A stretch of DNA of 64,000 nucleotides from Rudaea sp. 3F27F6. Lineage in GTDB: Bacteria; Pseudomonadota; Gammaproteobacteria; Xanthomonadales; Rhodanobacteraceae. Where the stretch lies: contig NZ_SCNG01000001.1 of assembly GCF_005503555.1 (NCBI RefSeq), positions 1,736,001 to 1,800,000 on the forward strand, given 5' to 3'. Shown here piece after piece: positions 9,608-18,894 of the stretch (positions within the stretch are counted from its first letter, which is position 1; each line of letters starts with the position of its first letter). Position numbers and translations under genes: made by a program. The notes below the pieces were generated by a model. The model did not search any database, had not been told where the DNA came from, and saw only the letters and a program-made list of their open reading frames with translations.

Positions 9608-9624
9608 GATTGCCGGTCGCGAGC

Positions 9625-12453
9625 ATGCGCCTGCTTCGGCTCTACGTTGTGTTGATGCTCGCCGCGTGCGCGCAGGTGCACGCCGAAGCGGTGGCAGCAG
9701 GCGATAAGCCGCTGCGCATCGTACTGATCGGCGGCGCGAACAGCGAAGGCCCCGGCCGTCACGAGTACGCGGCCGGCATCCGCTTGCTCGAACGCGCACT
9801 CGCGGCGGCGCCCGATGCACCGCGCCGCCTCGAAGTGAAGAGCTATCCCGACGGCTGGCCGCAGGACGCGCATGCGTTCGATGGCGCGGACACTGTGCTC
9901 TGGTATTTCGACGGCGCGGATAAGCATCCGCTGCTCGACGCACAGCGGCGTAAGCAGTTCGAGCAGGTCATCGCGCGCGGCGTCGGTCTCGTCGCCCTGC
10001 ATCAATCATCCACGCAACTCCAGGACCGCACCGCGCTCGACCTCGCACCGTGGCTCGGCGCCGCACGCAAGGGTTTGTACGACCGCACCACCGAATACGT
10101 CGAGGCGAAAATCGCCGACGCGGCGCATCCGCTGACGAACGGCGTCGGCGCATTCGCCTATCGCGACGAGTTCTATCCGAGCTTTCGCCGATTCGACGGC
10201 GGCAAGCCGATCACGCCGATCGTGCACGCGACCTTGCATGTGCAGTACCGCGCCGGCGCAGCGGTAGTCGAAGACTTGCCCGAAGACACGCCGCTTGCCT
10301 GGAGTTTCGAGCGCGCCGACGGGGGCCGTTCGTTCACCTATACCGGCGCGCACTTTCTTGCCGCGCTCGACCAGGCGCCGCTGCGCACTCTGCTGCTCAA
10401 CGCGATCCTGTGGACCGCGCACGCCGAAGTGCCGGCGAACGGCCTGCGCTCGTCGTTGCCCGCTGAGGCTGCGAACGTGTCGTTGCGACCCAACGCAAAA
10501 GCATCCGCGCACGACGTAACCACCTTCCACCACGACGCGCAGCGCAGCGGCTGGTACGCCCCGGAGACCCTGTTGTCGCCCGCGCGGATCAAGACCGAGA
10601 CGCTTGGGCTGCAATGGGAATCGCCGCCGCTCGACATCGTCGACGGCGCGCCGCCGCGGCTCTACGCCTCGCCCCTGTATCTCGACTCTCTGCGAATCTC
10701 GGGCGGACCGTACAAGACGCAAACGTTCGCCACCGTGATCGCCGCGAGCAGCAACGGCTACGTCTACGCAATCAACGCGGCGAAGAACGGCGACGTCGCG
10801 CCGGGCCGCATTCTCTGGCGCACGCGTCTCGCGCCGCCATGCCGCCTGCAGCCCGCACCGCTCGACGGCGTGCCGACCGGCGTGCTGAGTACGCCGGTCA
10901 TCGACCGCGCGGGTAGCCGTCTCTACGTCACGAGTTGCGATCCGGAGAAACGCTGGCAGGCCTATGCGCTCGATCTCGGCAGCGGCGCGGTGCTGCCCGA
11001 CTGGCCGGTGCAGCTCGACGAGAAAACGCTCAACGCGCTCAATCGCAACGCCGGGCCCACACTCGTGCCGCCGCAGCGGCGCTTCGATTTTCGCGTGCAG
11101 CGCGGCGCGCTCAACCTGAGTCCCGACGGCGGCACACTGTACATCGGCTTCGGCGAAAGCGAAACCGGCTGGCTCGCCGCGGTCGACACGCAGGCGGCGA
11201 AAGTCGCCAGTGCGTTCGCCGTCTCGGCGATGCCGCATCGCGGCAGCGGCGGCATCTGGGGTTCGGCCGGCGCGAGCGTCGATACGGACGGCAGCGTCTT
11301 CGTCGCCACGGGTACCGGCTTCGGCGGCTATGTCGAGCAGGCACATGACTGGACGCAGTCGGTGCTGAAGTTTGCGCACGGCAAGGACGGACTGACCTTG
11401 GTCGGCACCTACACGCCGTTCAATCATTGCGCGACCGCGGCCAATGACGTCGACCTCGGGTCGGGCGGCATCGCTTTGCTGCCGGCGCAGGCAGGTACGC
11501 GTCTGCTCGCAGTCGGCGGCAAACAGGGCAACGTCTATCTGCTCGAACGCACGCATCTGCCCGGACGCCTCGACCGGCGGCCGCCGTGCAGCGACGACGC
11601 GAGCAGCGATCTGTCCTTGCTCGCGCCGCAGGCGCAGCCGCAATTCGGCACACGCGGTCCGCTCAATGTGTTCGGCCCCTACTCGGAGAAAGATGCCGCA
11701 CTCGGCGCTGCACGCTCGCGCAGCGTGCCGGCCGTGTTCCGCGACGAGCGCCGCATGGATCATCTGTTCGTCACCGGCAATACGAAGAAAGCGGCCGGTT
11801 CGTCGGTCAGCGTGCCGCCTTCGCTGGTCCGGCTCGACGTCGTCGCGCAGGCCGGCAAGCCTGCGTATCTCGCCGTCGCGCGCACGCAGGATTCGATCGT
11901 GCTCGAAAATCCCGGCCCGCCCGTCGTCACCAGCAACGCTGCGCGCGACGCGGTCGTCTGGGTACTCGACGAGAACGCGCCGCGCGCCGCCGCGTTGGCC
12001 GGCAACACGACGCCGCAGCCCGTGCTCTACGCATTCGACGCGATGTCGCTCGCGCTGCTCTGGCGCAGCGAAGCCGGTGCGATCTATACGAGCGGCAAGT
12101 ACAACGAACCGGTGTTCGCGCACGGCCAGGTCTTCGTCGGCAGCGACCGCATCCAGGCATTCGGCCCGGGGCCGTCAATCGTGCATCACGCGGCCATCGC
12201 GAACTCTACGCAAGCAGGCGCGGCAAGCACGGAACCCGCCGACGGCAAGACGCTCTACGCGCAACGCTGCGCCGTCTGCCATGAGCACGCGCAGGGCAAT
12301 ATTCCGCCGCGCCGGCAGATCGCCGCGCGCGGCCGCGCCGCCATCGTCGAGGCGCTGAGCGAAGGCACGATGCGCGCGCAGGCTCAAGGCCTCGCGCGCG
12401 AAGAAATCCAGGCCGTCGCCGACTATCTGCAAGGAACCGCCAGCTCACCATGA
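9625..12453 (+). CDS. ThuA domain / PQQ-type beta-propeller / cytochrome c fusion, exported
   Basis: The ATG at 9625 gives 942 residues. The N-terminus (MRLLRLYVVLMLAAC) reads as a lipoprotein or secretory signal with lipobox LAAC at C15. Residues ~30-260 match the ThuA/trehalose-utilisation fold (IVLIGGANSEGPGRHEYAAG, VGLVALHQSS, AWSFERADGGRSFTYTGAHF). Residues ~290-860 are a long propeller like outer-membrane PQQ enzymes (NGYVYAINAAKNGD, LDLGSGGIALLPAQ, GGKQGNVYLLERTHLPGR). The C-terminus is a cytochrome c module with haem motif CAVCH at 882-886 and a possible axial M916. ThuA is linked to keto-sugar metabolism, so a periplasmic sugar-redox role is inferred. The stop codon overlaps the next start (ATGA). 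Confidence 0.78.
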   Translation: MRLLRLYVVLMLAACAQVHAEAVAAGDKPLRIVLIGGANSEGPGRHEYAAGIRLLERALAAAPDAPRRLEVKSYPDGWPQDAHAFDGADTVLWYFDGADKHPLLDAQRRKQFEQVIARGVGLVALHQSSTQLQDRTALDLAPWLGAARKGLYDRTTEYVEAKIADAAHPLTNGVGAFAYRDEFYPSFRRFDGGKPITPIVHATLHVQYRAGAAVVEDLPEDTPLAWSFERADGGRSFTYTGAHFLAALDQAPLRTLLLNAILWTAHAEVPANGLRSSLPAEAANVSLRPNAKASAHDVTTFHHDAQRSGWYAPETLLSPARIKTETLGLQWESPPLDIVDGAPPRLYASPLYLDSLRISGGPYKTQTFATVIAASSNGYVYAINAAKNGDVAPGRILWRTRLAPPCRLQPAPLDGVPTGVLSTPVIDRAGSRLYVTSCDPEKRWQAYALDLGSGAVLPDWPVQLDEKTLNALNRNAGPTLVPPQRRFDFRVQRGALNLSPDGGTLYIGFGESETGWLAAVDTQAAKVASAFAVSAMPHRGSGGIWGSAGASVDTDGSVFVATGTGFGGYVEQAHDWTQSVLKFAHGKDGLTLVGTYTPFNHCATAANDVDLGSGGIALLPAQAGTRLLAVGGKQGNVYLLERTHLPGRLDRRPPCSDDASSDLSLLAPQAQPQFGTRGPLNVFGPYSEKDAALGAARSRSVPAVFRDERRMDHLFVTGNTKKAAGSSVSVPPSLVRLDVVAQAGKPAYLAVARTQDSIVLENPGPPVVTSNAARDAVVWVLDENAPRAAALAGNTTPQPVLYAFDAMSLALLWRSEAGAIYTSGKYNEPVFAHGQVFVGSDRIQAFGPGPSIVHHAAIANSTQAGAASTEPADGKTLYAQRCAVCHEHAQGNIPPRRQIAARGRAAIVEALSEGTMRAQAQGLAREEIQAVADYLQGTASSP

Positions 12454-14288
12454 AACCCTTGTCCATCGAAATCCACGGCCTGCTCGGCGACGCGCTGCGC
12501 GCGAACGCGGCCGGCCGGCTCAGTCACTTCATCGTCGACGAAACGAGTCCGGCGATCGCGATCTTCGCCGCCGAACACACGGCGCAGAACGAGGAAGGCG
12601 ATTGGTACGGCGAGCATGCCGGCAAGTGGTTGTACGCAGCGGCGAAGGCCGCGGCGCGCACGCATGATGCCGACCTGAGTGCCCACGTGCGCCGCGTCGC
12701 CGACTTCCTCGTCTCGCGCCAGGATACGGACGGCTATCTCGGCACTTACGCGCCGGAGCGCCGCTTCACGGTCAAACGTCCGCCGAAGCCGAAGTCGTGG
12801 AACGGCGAACCGGTGCCGCGCACTTGGGACGCGTGGATCCATGCCTATCTGATCCTCGGCCTCGTCGAAGTGCACAAACATTTTGCCGATGCGCGCTATC
12901 TCGACGCGGCGCGCCACATCGGTGATCTGTGCTGGCGCATGCTGAGCGAGGGTGGCATTGACGTCTGCGAACTCGGCAATCATCACGGCATGTCGGCGAC
13001 TGTGCTGCTCGACGCCGCGGTCGAACTGCATTTCGCCACATGCGAGCCGCGCTATCTCGATCTCGCTTTGCTGATCCTGAAGCAGGCCGACGCGAATCCC
13101 GACCTCGCCCTGCTCGCAAAGGCGCTCGCCGGCGCGGACGCGAGCGAGATCGCGACGGGCAAGGCCTATCAGTTGATCTGGAATCTGGTCGGCCTCGCCA
13201 AGCTGCATCGCGCGACCGGCGCGCCCGAGTATCTGCGGGCAGTCGAAAACCTGTGGACGAATATCCGTGACTTGCATCTGAGTCTCGGCGGCGGCCCGTG
13301 GGGCGGCGTCGCGCATCGCTCGCGCGAGGTGTTCAACGCGCCGGGCACGTTCTTTCCGCAAGGCTATGTCGAAACCTGCTCGACCCTGGCTTGGATTCAG
13401 CTCAACCGCGAACTGCTCGCGATCACCGGCGCGGCGAAGTACGCCGAGGAAATCGAGCGCAGCGCCTACAACGACCTGCTCGGCGCGTTCGCGCCGAACG
13501 GCGAAGACTGGTGTTATTACTCCTATGCCAACGGCAAGCGCATACACACGACCTATTGGCGCTGCTGCAAGTCCTCGGGCGCGATGGCGCTCGAAGAATT
13601 GCCGGGCCTGGTCTACTCGGCGACGGACACGGGCATCGACGTGAATCTGTACGCGCCGGCCAAGGCGACGCTCGCGCTCGCGCAGGCCGGCACGGTGACG
13701 ATCGAGCAACGCACGCCTTATCCGTTCGACGGCGCCGTGCAGCTCGATCTGACGCTCGAACGCAGCGCACGCTTGTCCCTGCGCGTGCGCATTCCATCGT
13801 GGGCAAAGCAGGCTTCGATCGTGATCAACGGTGAGCGCACAGGCGTCGAGATCGTGCCGGGCGAATACGCCGCGATCGAGCGCGAGTGGCACAGCGGCGA
13901 CAGCGTCACGCTCGATTTCCCGATGACGCCGCAGATCCACCGCCGCACGCATCGCAACGTGCAGGAATCGCGCGCGCCGGATGGTTCGCCCGTGCGCCAG
14001 GAGGTGCTGCGCCAGGACTACCTCGCACTCACGCGCGGCCCGCTCGTCTACGCGACCGGGCTGATCGACGGCTACAAGACCGAGGAATCGCTGCTGCTGC
14101 CGCCGACGCCGTCCGAACAATGGCTGCACACCGACGCGGCAGCGGACGGCGAACAGGGCGCGACGATTCTGCTCGAGCCCGAGCGCCGCGCGCCGCTCGC
14201 CTTCGTGCCGTACTATCGCGCAAGCGGACGCAGCGACGGCGCCTGGCGGCTGACCTGGATGCCGCTCGCGCCCGATGCGCCGGCGTGA
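12450..14288 (+). CDS. GH127 beta-L-arabinofuranosidase
   Basis: The product is a 612-residue (alpha/alpha)6-barrel glycosidase of the former DUF1680 family. The zinc-thiolate active site is readable: E308 and C310 in VETCSTLAW plus C372 and C373 in WRCCKSSG. These match the spacing of Glu338, Cys340, Cys417 and Cys418 in HypBA1, where Cys417 is the nucleophile. E293 in HRSREVF is a candidate acid/base. Other markers are DGYLGTYAPE, HHGMSATVLLDAA and the beta-sandwich sequence RVRIPSWAKQASIVING. It would release beta-L-arabinofuranose from hydroxyproline-rich or arabinogalactan glycans. No export signal is visible, so it is probably cytoplasmic and acts on imported oligosaccharides. Start and previous stop overlap, indicating translational coupling. 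Confidence 0.88.
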   Translation: MKPLSIEIHGLLGDALRANAAGRLSHFIVDETSPAIAIFAAEHTAQNEEGDWYGEHAGKWLYAAAKAAARTHDADLSAHVRRVADFLVSRQDTDGYLGTYAPERRFTVKRPPKPKSWNGEPVPRTWDAWIHAYLILGLVEVHKHFADARYLDAARHIGDLCWRMLSEGGIDVCELGNHHGMSATVLLDAAVELHFATCEPRYLDLALLILKQADANPDLALLAKALAGADASEIATGKAYQLIWNLVGLAKLHRATGAPEYLRAVENLWTNIRDLHLSLGGGPWGGVAHRSREVFNAPGTFFPQGYVETCSTLAWIQLNRELLAITGAAKYAEEIERSAYNDLLGAFAPNGEDWCYYSYANGKRIHTTYWRCCKSSGAMALEELPGLVYSATDTGIDVNLYAPAKATLALAQAGTVTIEQRTPYPFDGAVQLDLTLERSARLSLRVRIPSWAKQASIVINGERTGVEIVPGEYAAIEREWHSGDSVTLDFPMTPQIHRRTHRNVQESRAPDGSPVRQEVLRQDYLALTRGPLVYATGLIDGYKTEESLLLPPTPSEQWLHTDAAADGEQGATILLEPERRAPLAFVPYYRASGRSDGAWRLTWMPLAPDAPA

Positions 14289-14382
14289 CGCAAGAATTTG
14301 TAGGGCAAGAAACTAGTCGGGCGGCCTGTTTCCGCGCGTGAGCGCCGCGCAGACTTGCCGCTTGGGGAAAGAAGGATTCTTC

Positions 14383-15570
14383 ATGGCAACATCGTCCGCC
14401 TTCAAACTGGTCAAGCGCAGCGGAGCGCAGGGGCCGCTCTCGGGAGTGCGCGTACTCGACCTGTCGAGCTACATCGCCGGTCCTTATGCCTGCACCTTGC
14501 TCGCCGACCAGGGCGCCGAGGTGATCAAGATCGAGCCGCCCGACGGCGACAATCTGCGCAACTATCCTTCGACCCTGACCGCCGAGAGCCGCGCCTTCAT
14601 GGGCGTGAACCGTTCCAAGCTCGGCATCGTGCTCGATTTGAAGTCGCCGGCCGGCCACGCTTCGCTGCTGCGCCTCGTGCGCGAAGCCGACGTGCTCGTG
14701 CACAGCTTCCGGCCGAGTGTGCCGAAGCGCCTCGGCCTCGACCACGAACAACTCAATCTGATCAATCCGCGCCTGATCTATTGCGCCATTTCCGGCTACG
14801 GCGAAAGCGGGCCGATGAAGGACAAGGCCGGCTACGACCAGGTGCTGCAGACCATGACCGGCATGTGCGCGCTGCAGGGCAAGCGCGGCGGGCCGCCCGA
14901 AATCATCTACGGCTCGGTCGTCGATTACTACGCCGCGGCGTTGCTCAGCGCGGGCGTCGCCTCGGCGCTGTACGAGCGCGAGCGCTCGGGCCGCGGCCAG
15001 TTCGTCGGCGTGTCGCTGCTGCGTAGCGCGCTGACCATGCAGTCGGCGCGCATGATCTGGGCCGACGGCGAGTCGCTCGACATCGGCCGCGACATGCGTT
15101 CCGGCGGCGTCACCGGCATCCACCCTACGCGCGAAGGCCATCTGTACATTTCGGCGAACACGCCGCGCTTCTGGAAGGCGCTCTGCGACAAAACCGGCCT
15201 TGGCGAACTCGCCGCCGACGCGCGCTACGACAGCGTGCGCAAGCGCGCCGAGCATGCCGCGGAGATCATTCCAAAATTGCATGCCGCACTCGCCGCGCGC
15301 AGCGCGCTGGAATGGGAAACGCTGTTCGGCGACGAAGTGCCCTGCGCCGCCGCACGCCGCGTCGAAGACATGTTCGAACATCCGCAGGTGCTCGCCGAAA
15401 ACATGATCGCGACGATCGAACATCCGGTCGTCGGCCGCTATCACGGCGTCGCTTATCCGATCAAATTCGGCCGCACGCCGGGGCCGGCGCCGTTCGCTTC
15501 GCCGTGCTTCGACCAGGACTCGCAGGCCGTGCTCGGCGCGATGGCCGGCGCGGACAAGAAAACCGCGTAG
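14383..15570 (+). CDS. Class III CoA-transferase (CaiB/BaiF family)
   Basis: I chose the ATG at 14383, with GAAGGA six bases upstream, giving 395 residues as is usual for the family. Hallmarks are VRVLDLSSYIAGPYACTLLADQGAEVIKIE at the N-terminus (Rossmann part), ISGYGESGP, and the catalytic aspartate D181 in GSVVDYYAAAL, equivalent to the nucleophile of CaiB/FRC. The enzyme moves CoA between carboxylic acids in the cytoplasm. No acyl-CoA ligase, dehydrogenase or lyase partner lies beside it, so the acid cannot be named. It follows GH127 by 94 bases on the same strand and could share its transcript or be separate. Confidence 0.88.
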   Translation: MATSSAFKLVKRSGAQGPLSGVRVLDLSSYIAGPYACTLLADQGAEVIKIEPPDGDNLRNYPSTLTAESRAFMGVNRSKLGIVLDLKSPAGHASLLRLVREADVLVHSFRPSVPKRLGLDHEQLNLINPRLIYCAISGYGESGPMKDKAGYDQVLQTMTGMCALQGKRGGPPEIIYGSVVDYYAAALLSAGVASALYERERSGRGQFVGVSLLRSALTMQSARMIWADGESLDIGRDMRSGGVTGIHPTREGHLYISANTPRFWKALCDKTGLGELAADARYDSVRKRAEHAAEIIPKLHAALAARSALEWETLFGDEVPCAAARRVEDMFEHPQVLAENMIATIEHPVVGRYHGVAYPIKFGRTPGPAPFASPCFDQDSQAVLGAMAGADKKTA

Positions 15571-15571
15571 A

Positions 15572-15601
15572 CGCCGCGCGCGATCTCTGTGTTGCGCGGC
15601 G
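15572..15601. terminator. Possible bidirectional terminator between convergent genes
   Basis: The inverted repeat CGCCGCGC (15572-15579) / GCGCGGCG (15594-15601) fills the gap between the convergent CoA-transferase and acetyltransferase genes. There is no good T-tract, so the call rests on position and stem strength. Confidence 0.4.
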
Positions 15602-16042
15602 CTATGCCGCCGTGTGGCGCAGATGGATCAGCGGATACGGCCGGCCCTGGCCGTCGAGTTCGGAACGCCCGACGCGGCGGAAACCCAAGCGCTCGTAAAA
15701 ACCGACCGCCTGCGCATTCTGTTCGTTGACGTCCGTCGTCATGTTCGGATGAAGACCGAGCGCGTGCGCGACGAGCGCGCGCCCGACGCCACTGCCGCGC
15801 GCGGCGGCGTCGATGAACAAGGCTTCCATATGGCCTTCGCTGAGCACCATAAAGCCCGTGGCGCGGCCCTCGTCGTCGAGCGCGAGCCACATCGGCAGGC
15901 TGGGCAAGAACGTAGTCACTTCGACCTCGATGTCGTGTCGATCCTGCGCGGAAAGAAAGCCGTGGGTCGCATCGACCGCGCTGCGCCAGATTTCCAGGAT
16001 GCGCGGGCCGTCCGCCGGGGTCGAGGTGCGTATGCGGATCAT
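15602..16042 (-). CDS. yjaB: GNAT-family N-acetyltransferase, YjaB type
   Basis: With the ATG ending at 16042 the protein has 146 residues, close to the length of E. coli YjaB. It matches that protein closely as I remember it: SVDATHGFLSAQDR, FLPSLPMWLALDDE, GFMVLSEGHMEALFID, then the acetyl-CoA loop RGSGVGRALVAHAL, TTDVNEQNAQAVGFYERLGF and GRPYPLIHL. A 19-codon upstream extension is possible but adds non-family sequence. YjaB binds acetyl-CoA and its acceptor is poorly defined. It faces the CoA-transferase gene and diverges from the SRPBCC gene. Confidence 0.9.
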   Translation of the reverse strand: MIRIRTSTPADGPRILEIWRSAVDATHGFLSAQDRHDIEVEVTTFLPSLPMWLALDDEGRATGFMVLSEGHMEALFIDAAARGSGVGRALVAHALGLHPNMTTDVNEQNAQAVGFYERLGFRRVGRSELDGQGRPYPLIHLRHTAA

Positions 16043-16373
16043 GATCGTCGATCTCGTCGAGAGGAAAACCGATTGCGGCCGGCACCGAATCGATTGCATT
16101 GCCCGCGTCGCGAACGTGGCAGCGCGGGGCGGCGATCATACGTCCTGCGCACGGGCTTGTCGCGTGCAGGCGATGCGGGCGAATCGCAACCACGCGCGGC
16201 AAACGCCCGTATCGAACATGCGCGCCGACTGCGCGCTGAGCGCCTCGGCAATCGCCGCCGCTCATCGATTTTTCGATAGCCGCTTTAGAGATATCGCCAA
16301 TTGTCGGCGGACCCCGGCGCAGCGAAGATTTCGGCAACGGCATTCGCCGTCCCGAGACCCGAGGATCCACGCA
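16043..16373. other. Divergent intergenic region, no gene seen
   Basis: This 331-base gap separates the divergent acetyltransferase and SRPBCC starts and should hold both promoters. An AT-richer patch near 16262-16300 (ATCGATTTTTCGAT, then ATATCGCCAATTGTC) is the most promoter-like part. I see no convincing -35/-10 pair, operator or RNA gene. Confidence 0.5.
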
Positions 16374-16838
16374 ATGAACAACGCCGACTCGTCCGCCGCC
16401 GCCCGTCTGGCGATCAATCCGAGCGCCGCCACCGTCGCCGTGACCGAGCTTGAAATGTCGGCGCCGGCCAGCGCGGTCTGGGCCGTGCTGACCGATTTCG
16501 CAGGCTGGCCGAGCTGGATGCCCGAGATCTCGTCGGCGCGTCTCGACGGCCCGCTCGCTCCGGGCTCGGTCATCGTGTGGACGCCCTACGAGGCGCACGT
16601 CGAATCGCGCATCGTGCTGCTCGAAAACGAACGCAGGCTGATCTGGAACGGCACTGCCGGCGCGGTGCATATCTGGGAACTGTCGCCGATGGCGAACGGC
16701 ACCCTGTTGCTCAACTCCGAATCGATCGAATCGTGGCAAGCCGTCGACGCCGGCCAGGACAGCAGCGCCGTGCTGACCCAGGCGCTGAATACCTGGAACG
16801 CCAGGCTGGCCGAACAGGCGCTGCGCCGCGGCGCGTAG
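16374..16838 (+). CDS. SRPBCC (START/polyketide cyclase-like) family protein
   Basis: The ATG at 16374 gives 154 residues, the usual size of a single SRPBCC helix-grip domain. The family opening is clear (VTELEMSAPASAVWAVLTDF, then AGWPSWMPEISS), as are the late strands (LSPMANGTLLLNSESIES) and the long C-terminal helix (LTQALNTWNARLAEQAL). Such proteins bind hydrophobic ligands in a deep pocket, and some are cyclases or stress proteins. Nothing here fixes the ligand. It stands upstream of an unrelated SDR gene with 117 bases between them, so an operon is uncertain. Confidence 0.8.
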   Translation: MNNADSSAAARLAINPSAATVAVTELEMSAPASAVWAVLTDFAGWPSWMPEISSARLDGPLAPGSVIVWTPYEAHVESRIVLLENERRLIWNGTAGAVHIWELSPMANGTLLLNSESIESWQAVDAGQDSSAVLTQALNTWNARLAEQALRRGA

Positions 16839-16955
16839 TGCAATGCTTCCTTTCCGTCGCGCAAAGGATGGCGCGATCGGATAGCAGAATGGCATCGCTT
16901 GCCAGTGCGGTCCGCGCCGCCGCTGCTTACGCTGGGTGCCCAACAAGGAGCACCC

Positions 16956-17777
16956 ATGAACAAGACCATTCTGATCACCGGCACGTCGAGCGGCCTCGGC
17001 CGCGCCGCGGCCAAACTCTTCCAGGCAAAAGGCTGGAACGTCATTGCGACGATGCGCGAACCCGACCGCGAGACCGAACTCGCCCGGCTCGATCGCACCC
17101 TGGTCGCGCGCCTCGACGTGCAGGACGTCGACTCCATCCACGCCGCCGTCGATGCCGGGCTGGCGAAGTTCGGGCGCATCGACGCGCTCGTCAACAACGC
17201 CGGCTACGGTTCCTTCGGTCCGCTCGAAGCCGCGCCGCTCGAAAAGATCCGCCGCCAGTTCGATGTGAACGTATTCGGCCTGCTCGCGACCACGAAGGCG
17301 CTGCTGCCGCATTTCCGCGGCCAGCGCAGCGGCGTCATCGTCAATATCTCGTCGATCGGCGGGCGCATGACGTTCCCGCTTGGCTCGCTTTACCACGGCA
17401 CGAAGTTCGCGGTCGAAGGAATATCCGAGTCGCTGCACTACGAGCTCACGCCGCTCGGCATCCGCGTGAAAATCGTCGAGCCGGGCGGCATCCAGACCGA
17501 TTTCGGCGGCCGCTCGCTCGACTTCAGCAATGACCCGGCGCTCGGCGAGTATCAAGCGCTCGTGCAGACCGTGCCCGCGGTGATGGGCCCGATGATGGCG
17601 CAGGGTTCGTCGGCCGAATTGATCGCCGATGTCGTCTACGCGGCGGCGACCGACGACACCGACCGGCTGCGTTACGAAGCCGGTGCCGACGCCGTGCAAC
17701 TGCTCGCAAAGCGCCGCGCCGACGACGACGCGACCTTTTTCGCCGGCATGAAGGCGCAGTTCGGTATCGGCGGCTAG
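16956..17777 (+). CDS. Short-chain dehydrogenase/reductase (classical SDR)
   Basis: AAGGAG five bases before the ATG at 16956 fixes the start, giving 273 residues. The cofactor motif TGTSSGLG, the NNAG motif (LVNNAGYGSFG), the active serine in VNISSIGGRM and the YxxxK pair in LYHGTKFAVEG are all present, followed by PGGIQTDF. This subgroup (long C-terminal tail) oxidises or reduces small carbonyls with NAD(P)H. The substrate is unknown. An AraC regulator starts 60 bases downstream on the same strand and may control it. Confidence 0.9.
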   Translation: MNKTILITGTSSGLGRAAAKLFQAKGWNVIATMREPDRETELARLDRTLVARLDVQDVDSIHAAVDAGLAKFGRIDALVNNAGYGSFGPLEAAPLEKIRRQFDVNVFGLLATTKALLPHFRGQRSGVIVNISSIGGRMTFPLGSLYHGTKFAVEGISESLHYELTPLGIRVKIVEPGGIQTDFGGRSLDFSNDPALGEYQALVQTVPAVMGPMMAQGSSAELIADVVYAAATDDTDRLRYEAGADAVQLLAKRRADDDATFFAGMKAQFGIGG

Positions 17778-17837
17778 AACGCGCGCTGCGTCGCTGCGCA
17801 TTGCGCGACAATGCACGCATGACTCGTTCCGATATCG

Positions 17838-18878
17838 ATGCTGACCGTGCAGACGCCTAGCTACGCTCTCGACACGACCTGGCGCACCCTGCTCAAGGAT
17901 CTCGGCCTGACGCCGGCCAACGTGCTGCGCCGCGCCGGGCTCGCCGACGACCTGCTGCAACAGCCGTCGGCGCGCATCGGCACGATGGAGTACTACCGGC
18001 TCTGGAACGCGGTCGAGGCAGAGACGGCCGATCCGCTGTTTCCGATCCGGCTCTGTGAGGCGGTGCGCAGCGAATCGTTCCTGCCGCCGCTGTTCGCCGC
18101 GCTGTGCAGCCCGAACCTGCTTATGGCCGCACGGCGCATCGCGCGCTACAAGGCGCTTATCGCGCCGATGCGCCTCGACGTCGTCGAATCGGCCGGCAGC
18201 GTCGCAATCGAACTGAGCTGGCTCGATGCGGAGCCGGCGCCACCGCAATCGCTGATCGTCATGGAGCTGCTTTTCTGCGTGACGCTCGCGCGCATGGGTA
18301 CGCGCGAGCGCGTGTGCCCGATCGAGGTCACCACGACGATGCCGCCGTCGCCGCTCGCGCCGTACGAAACCTTCCTCGGCGCGCGCCTGCAGCGCGGCGC
18401 GAAGCACCGCGTCGTATTCGCACGCGAAGACGCGATGCGGCCGTTCCTCACTTCGAACGAATCGATGTGGTCCACGTTCGAGCCCGAGCTGCGCCGGCGC
18501 CTCGCCGATCTCGAAGGGCCGGCGACGACCGCACAGCGCGTGCGCGCGGCCCTGCTCGAAGGGCTGCCGAGCGGCCTCGTCACGATGGAAGCGGTTGCGC
18601 GCAAACTTGTCCTGAGCAAGCGCACCCTGCAGCGGCGCATCGATGCCGAAGGCACGAGTTACCAGGAGATACTCAAGCAAACGCGCGAAGCGCTCGCACG
18701 GCACTATCTCGAAAAGACCGCGCTGCCGGCCGCGGAGATTTCTTTTCTGCTCGGTTTCGACGAACCGAATTCGTTCTACCGCGCTTTCCGCACCTGGACC
18801 GGCACGACGCCCGACAGCGTGCGGCATGGACAAAACGCAGCGCCGACAAACCGGCTCGATGCTCCAGCCGGCGGATAG
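17838..18878 (+). CDS. AraC-family transcriptional regulator with arabinose-binding-like N-terminal domain
   Basis: This 346-residue protein has the OruR/ArgR-like layout. Residues ~20-210 form the AraC ligand-binding domain of the PF12625 type (FPIRLCEAVRSESFLPPLFA, RYKALIAPMRL). Residues ~240-335 hold two helix-turn-helix motifs (MEAVARKLVLSKRTLQRRI, then AEISFLLGFDEPNSFYRAFR). The ATG at 17838 is the only in-frame start that fits, since nearby upstream ATGs are out of frame or stop at once. The effector is unknown. In related genomes such regulators often sit beside the SDR or hydroxylase gene they activate, which fits the upstream SDR. Confidence 0.9.
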   Translation: MLTVQTPSYALDTTWRTLLKDLGLTPANVLRRAGLADDLLQQPSARIGTMEYYRLWNAVEAETADPLFPIRLCEAVRSESFLPPLFAALCSPNLLMAARRIARYKALIAPMRLDVVESAGSVAIELSWLDAEPAPPQSLIVMELLFCVTLARMGTRERVCPIEVTTTMPPSPLAPYETFLGARLQRGAKHRVVFAREDAMRPFLTSNESMWSTFEPELRRRLADLEGPATTAQRVRAALLEGLPSGLVTMEAVARKLVLSKRTLQRRIDAEGTSYQEILKQTREALARHYLEKTALPAAEISFLLGFDEPNSFYRAFRTWTGTTPDSVRHGQNAAPTNRLDAPAGG

Positions 18879-18894
18879 CCGCGAATCGTTGGCG

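Noticed and set aside
7085-9943. A 952-codon open frame on the minus strand
   Set aside because: Antisense shadow of the kinase, barrel/FGE and ThuA genes, low-complexity arginine-rich product.
16043-16373. Open frame running from 15813 into the SRPBCC gene
   Set aside because: The extra N-terminal part is antisense to yjaB and intergenic DNA; the ATG at 16374 gives the normal domain length.
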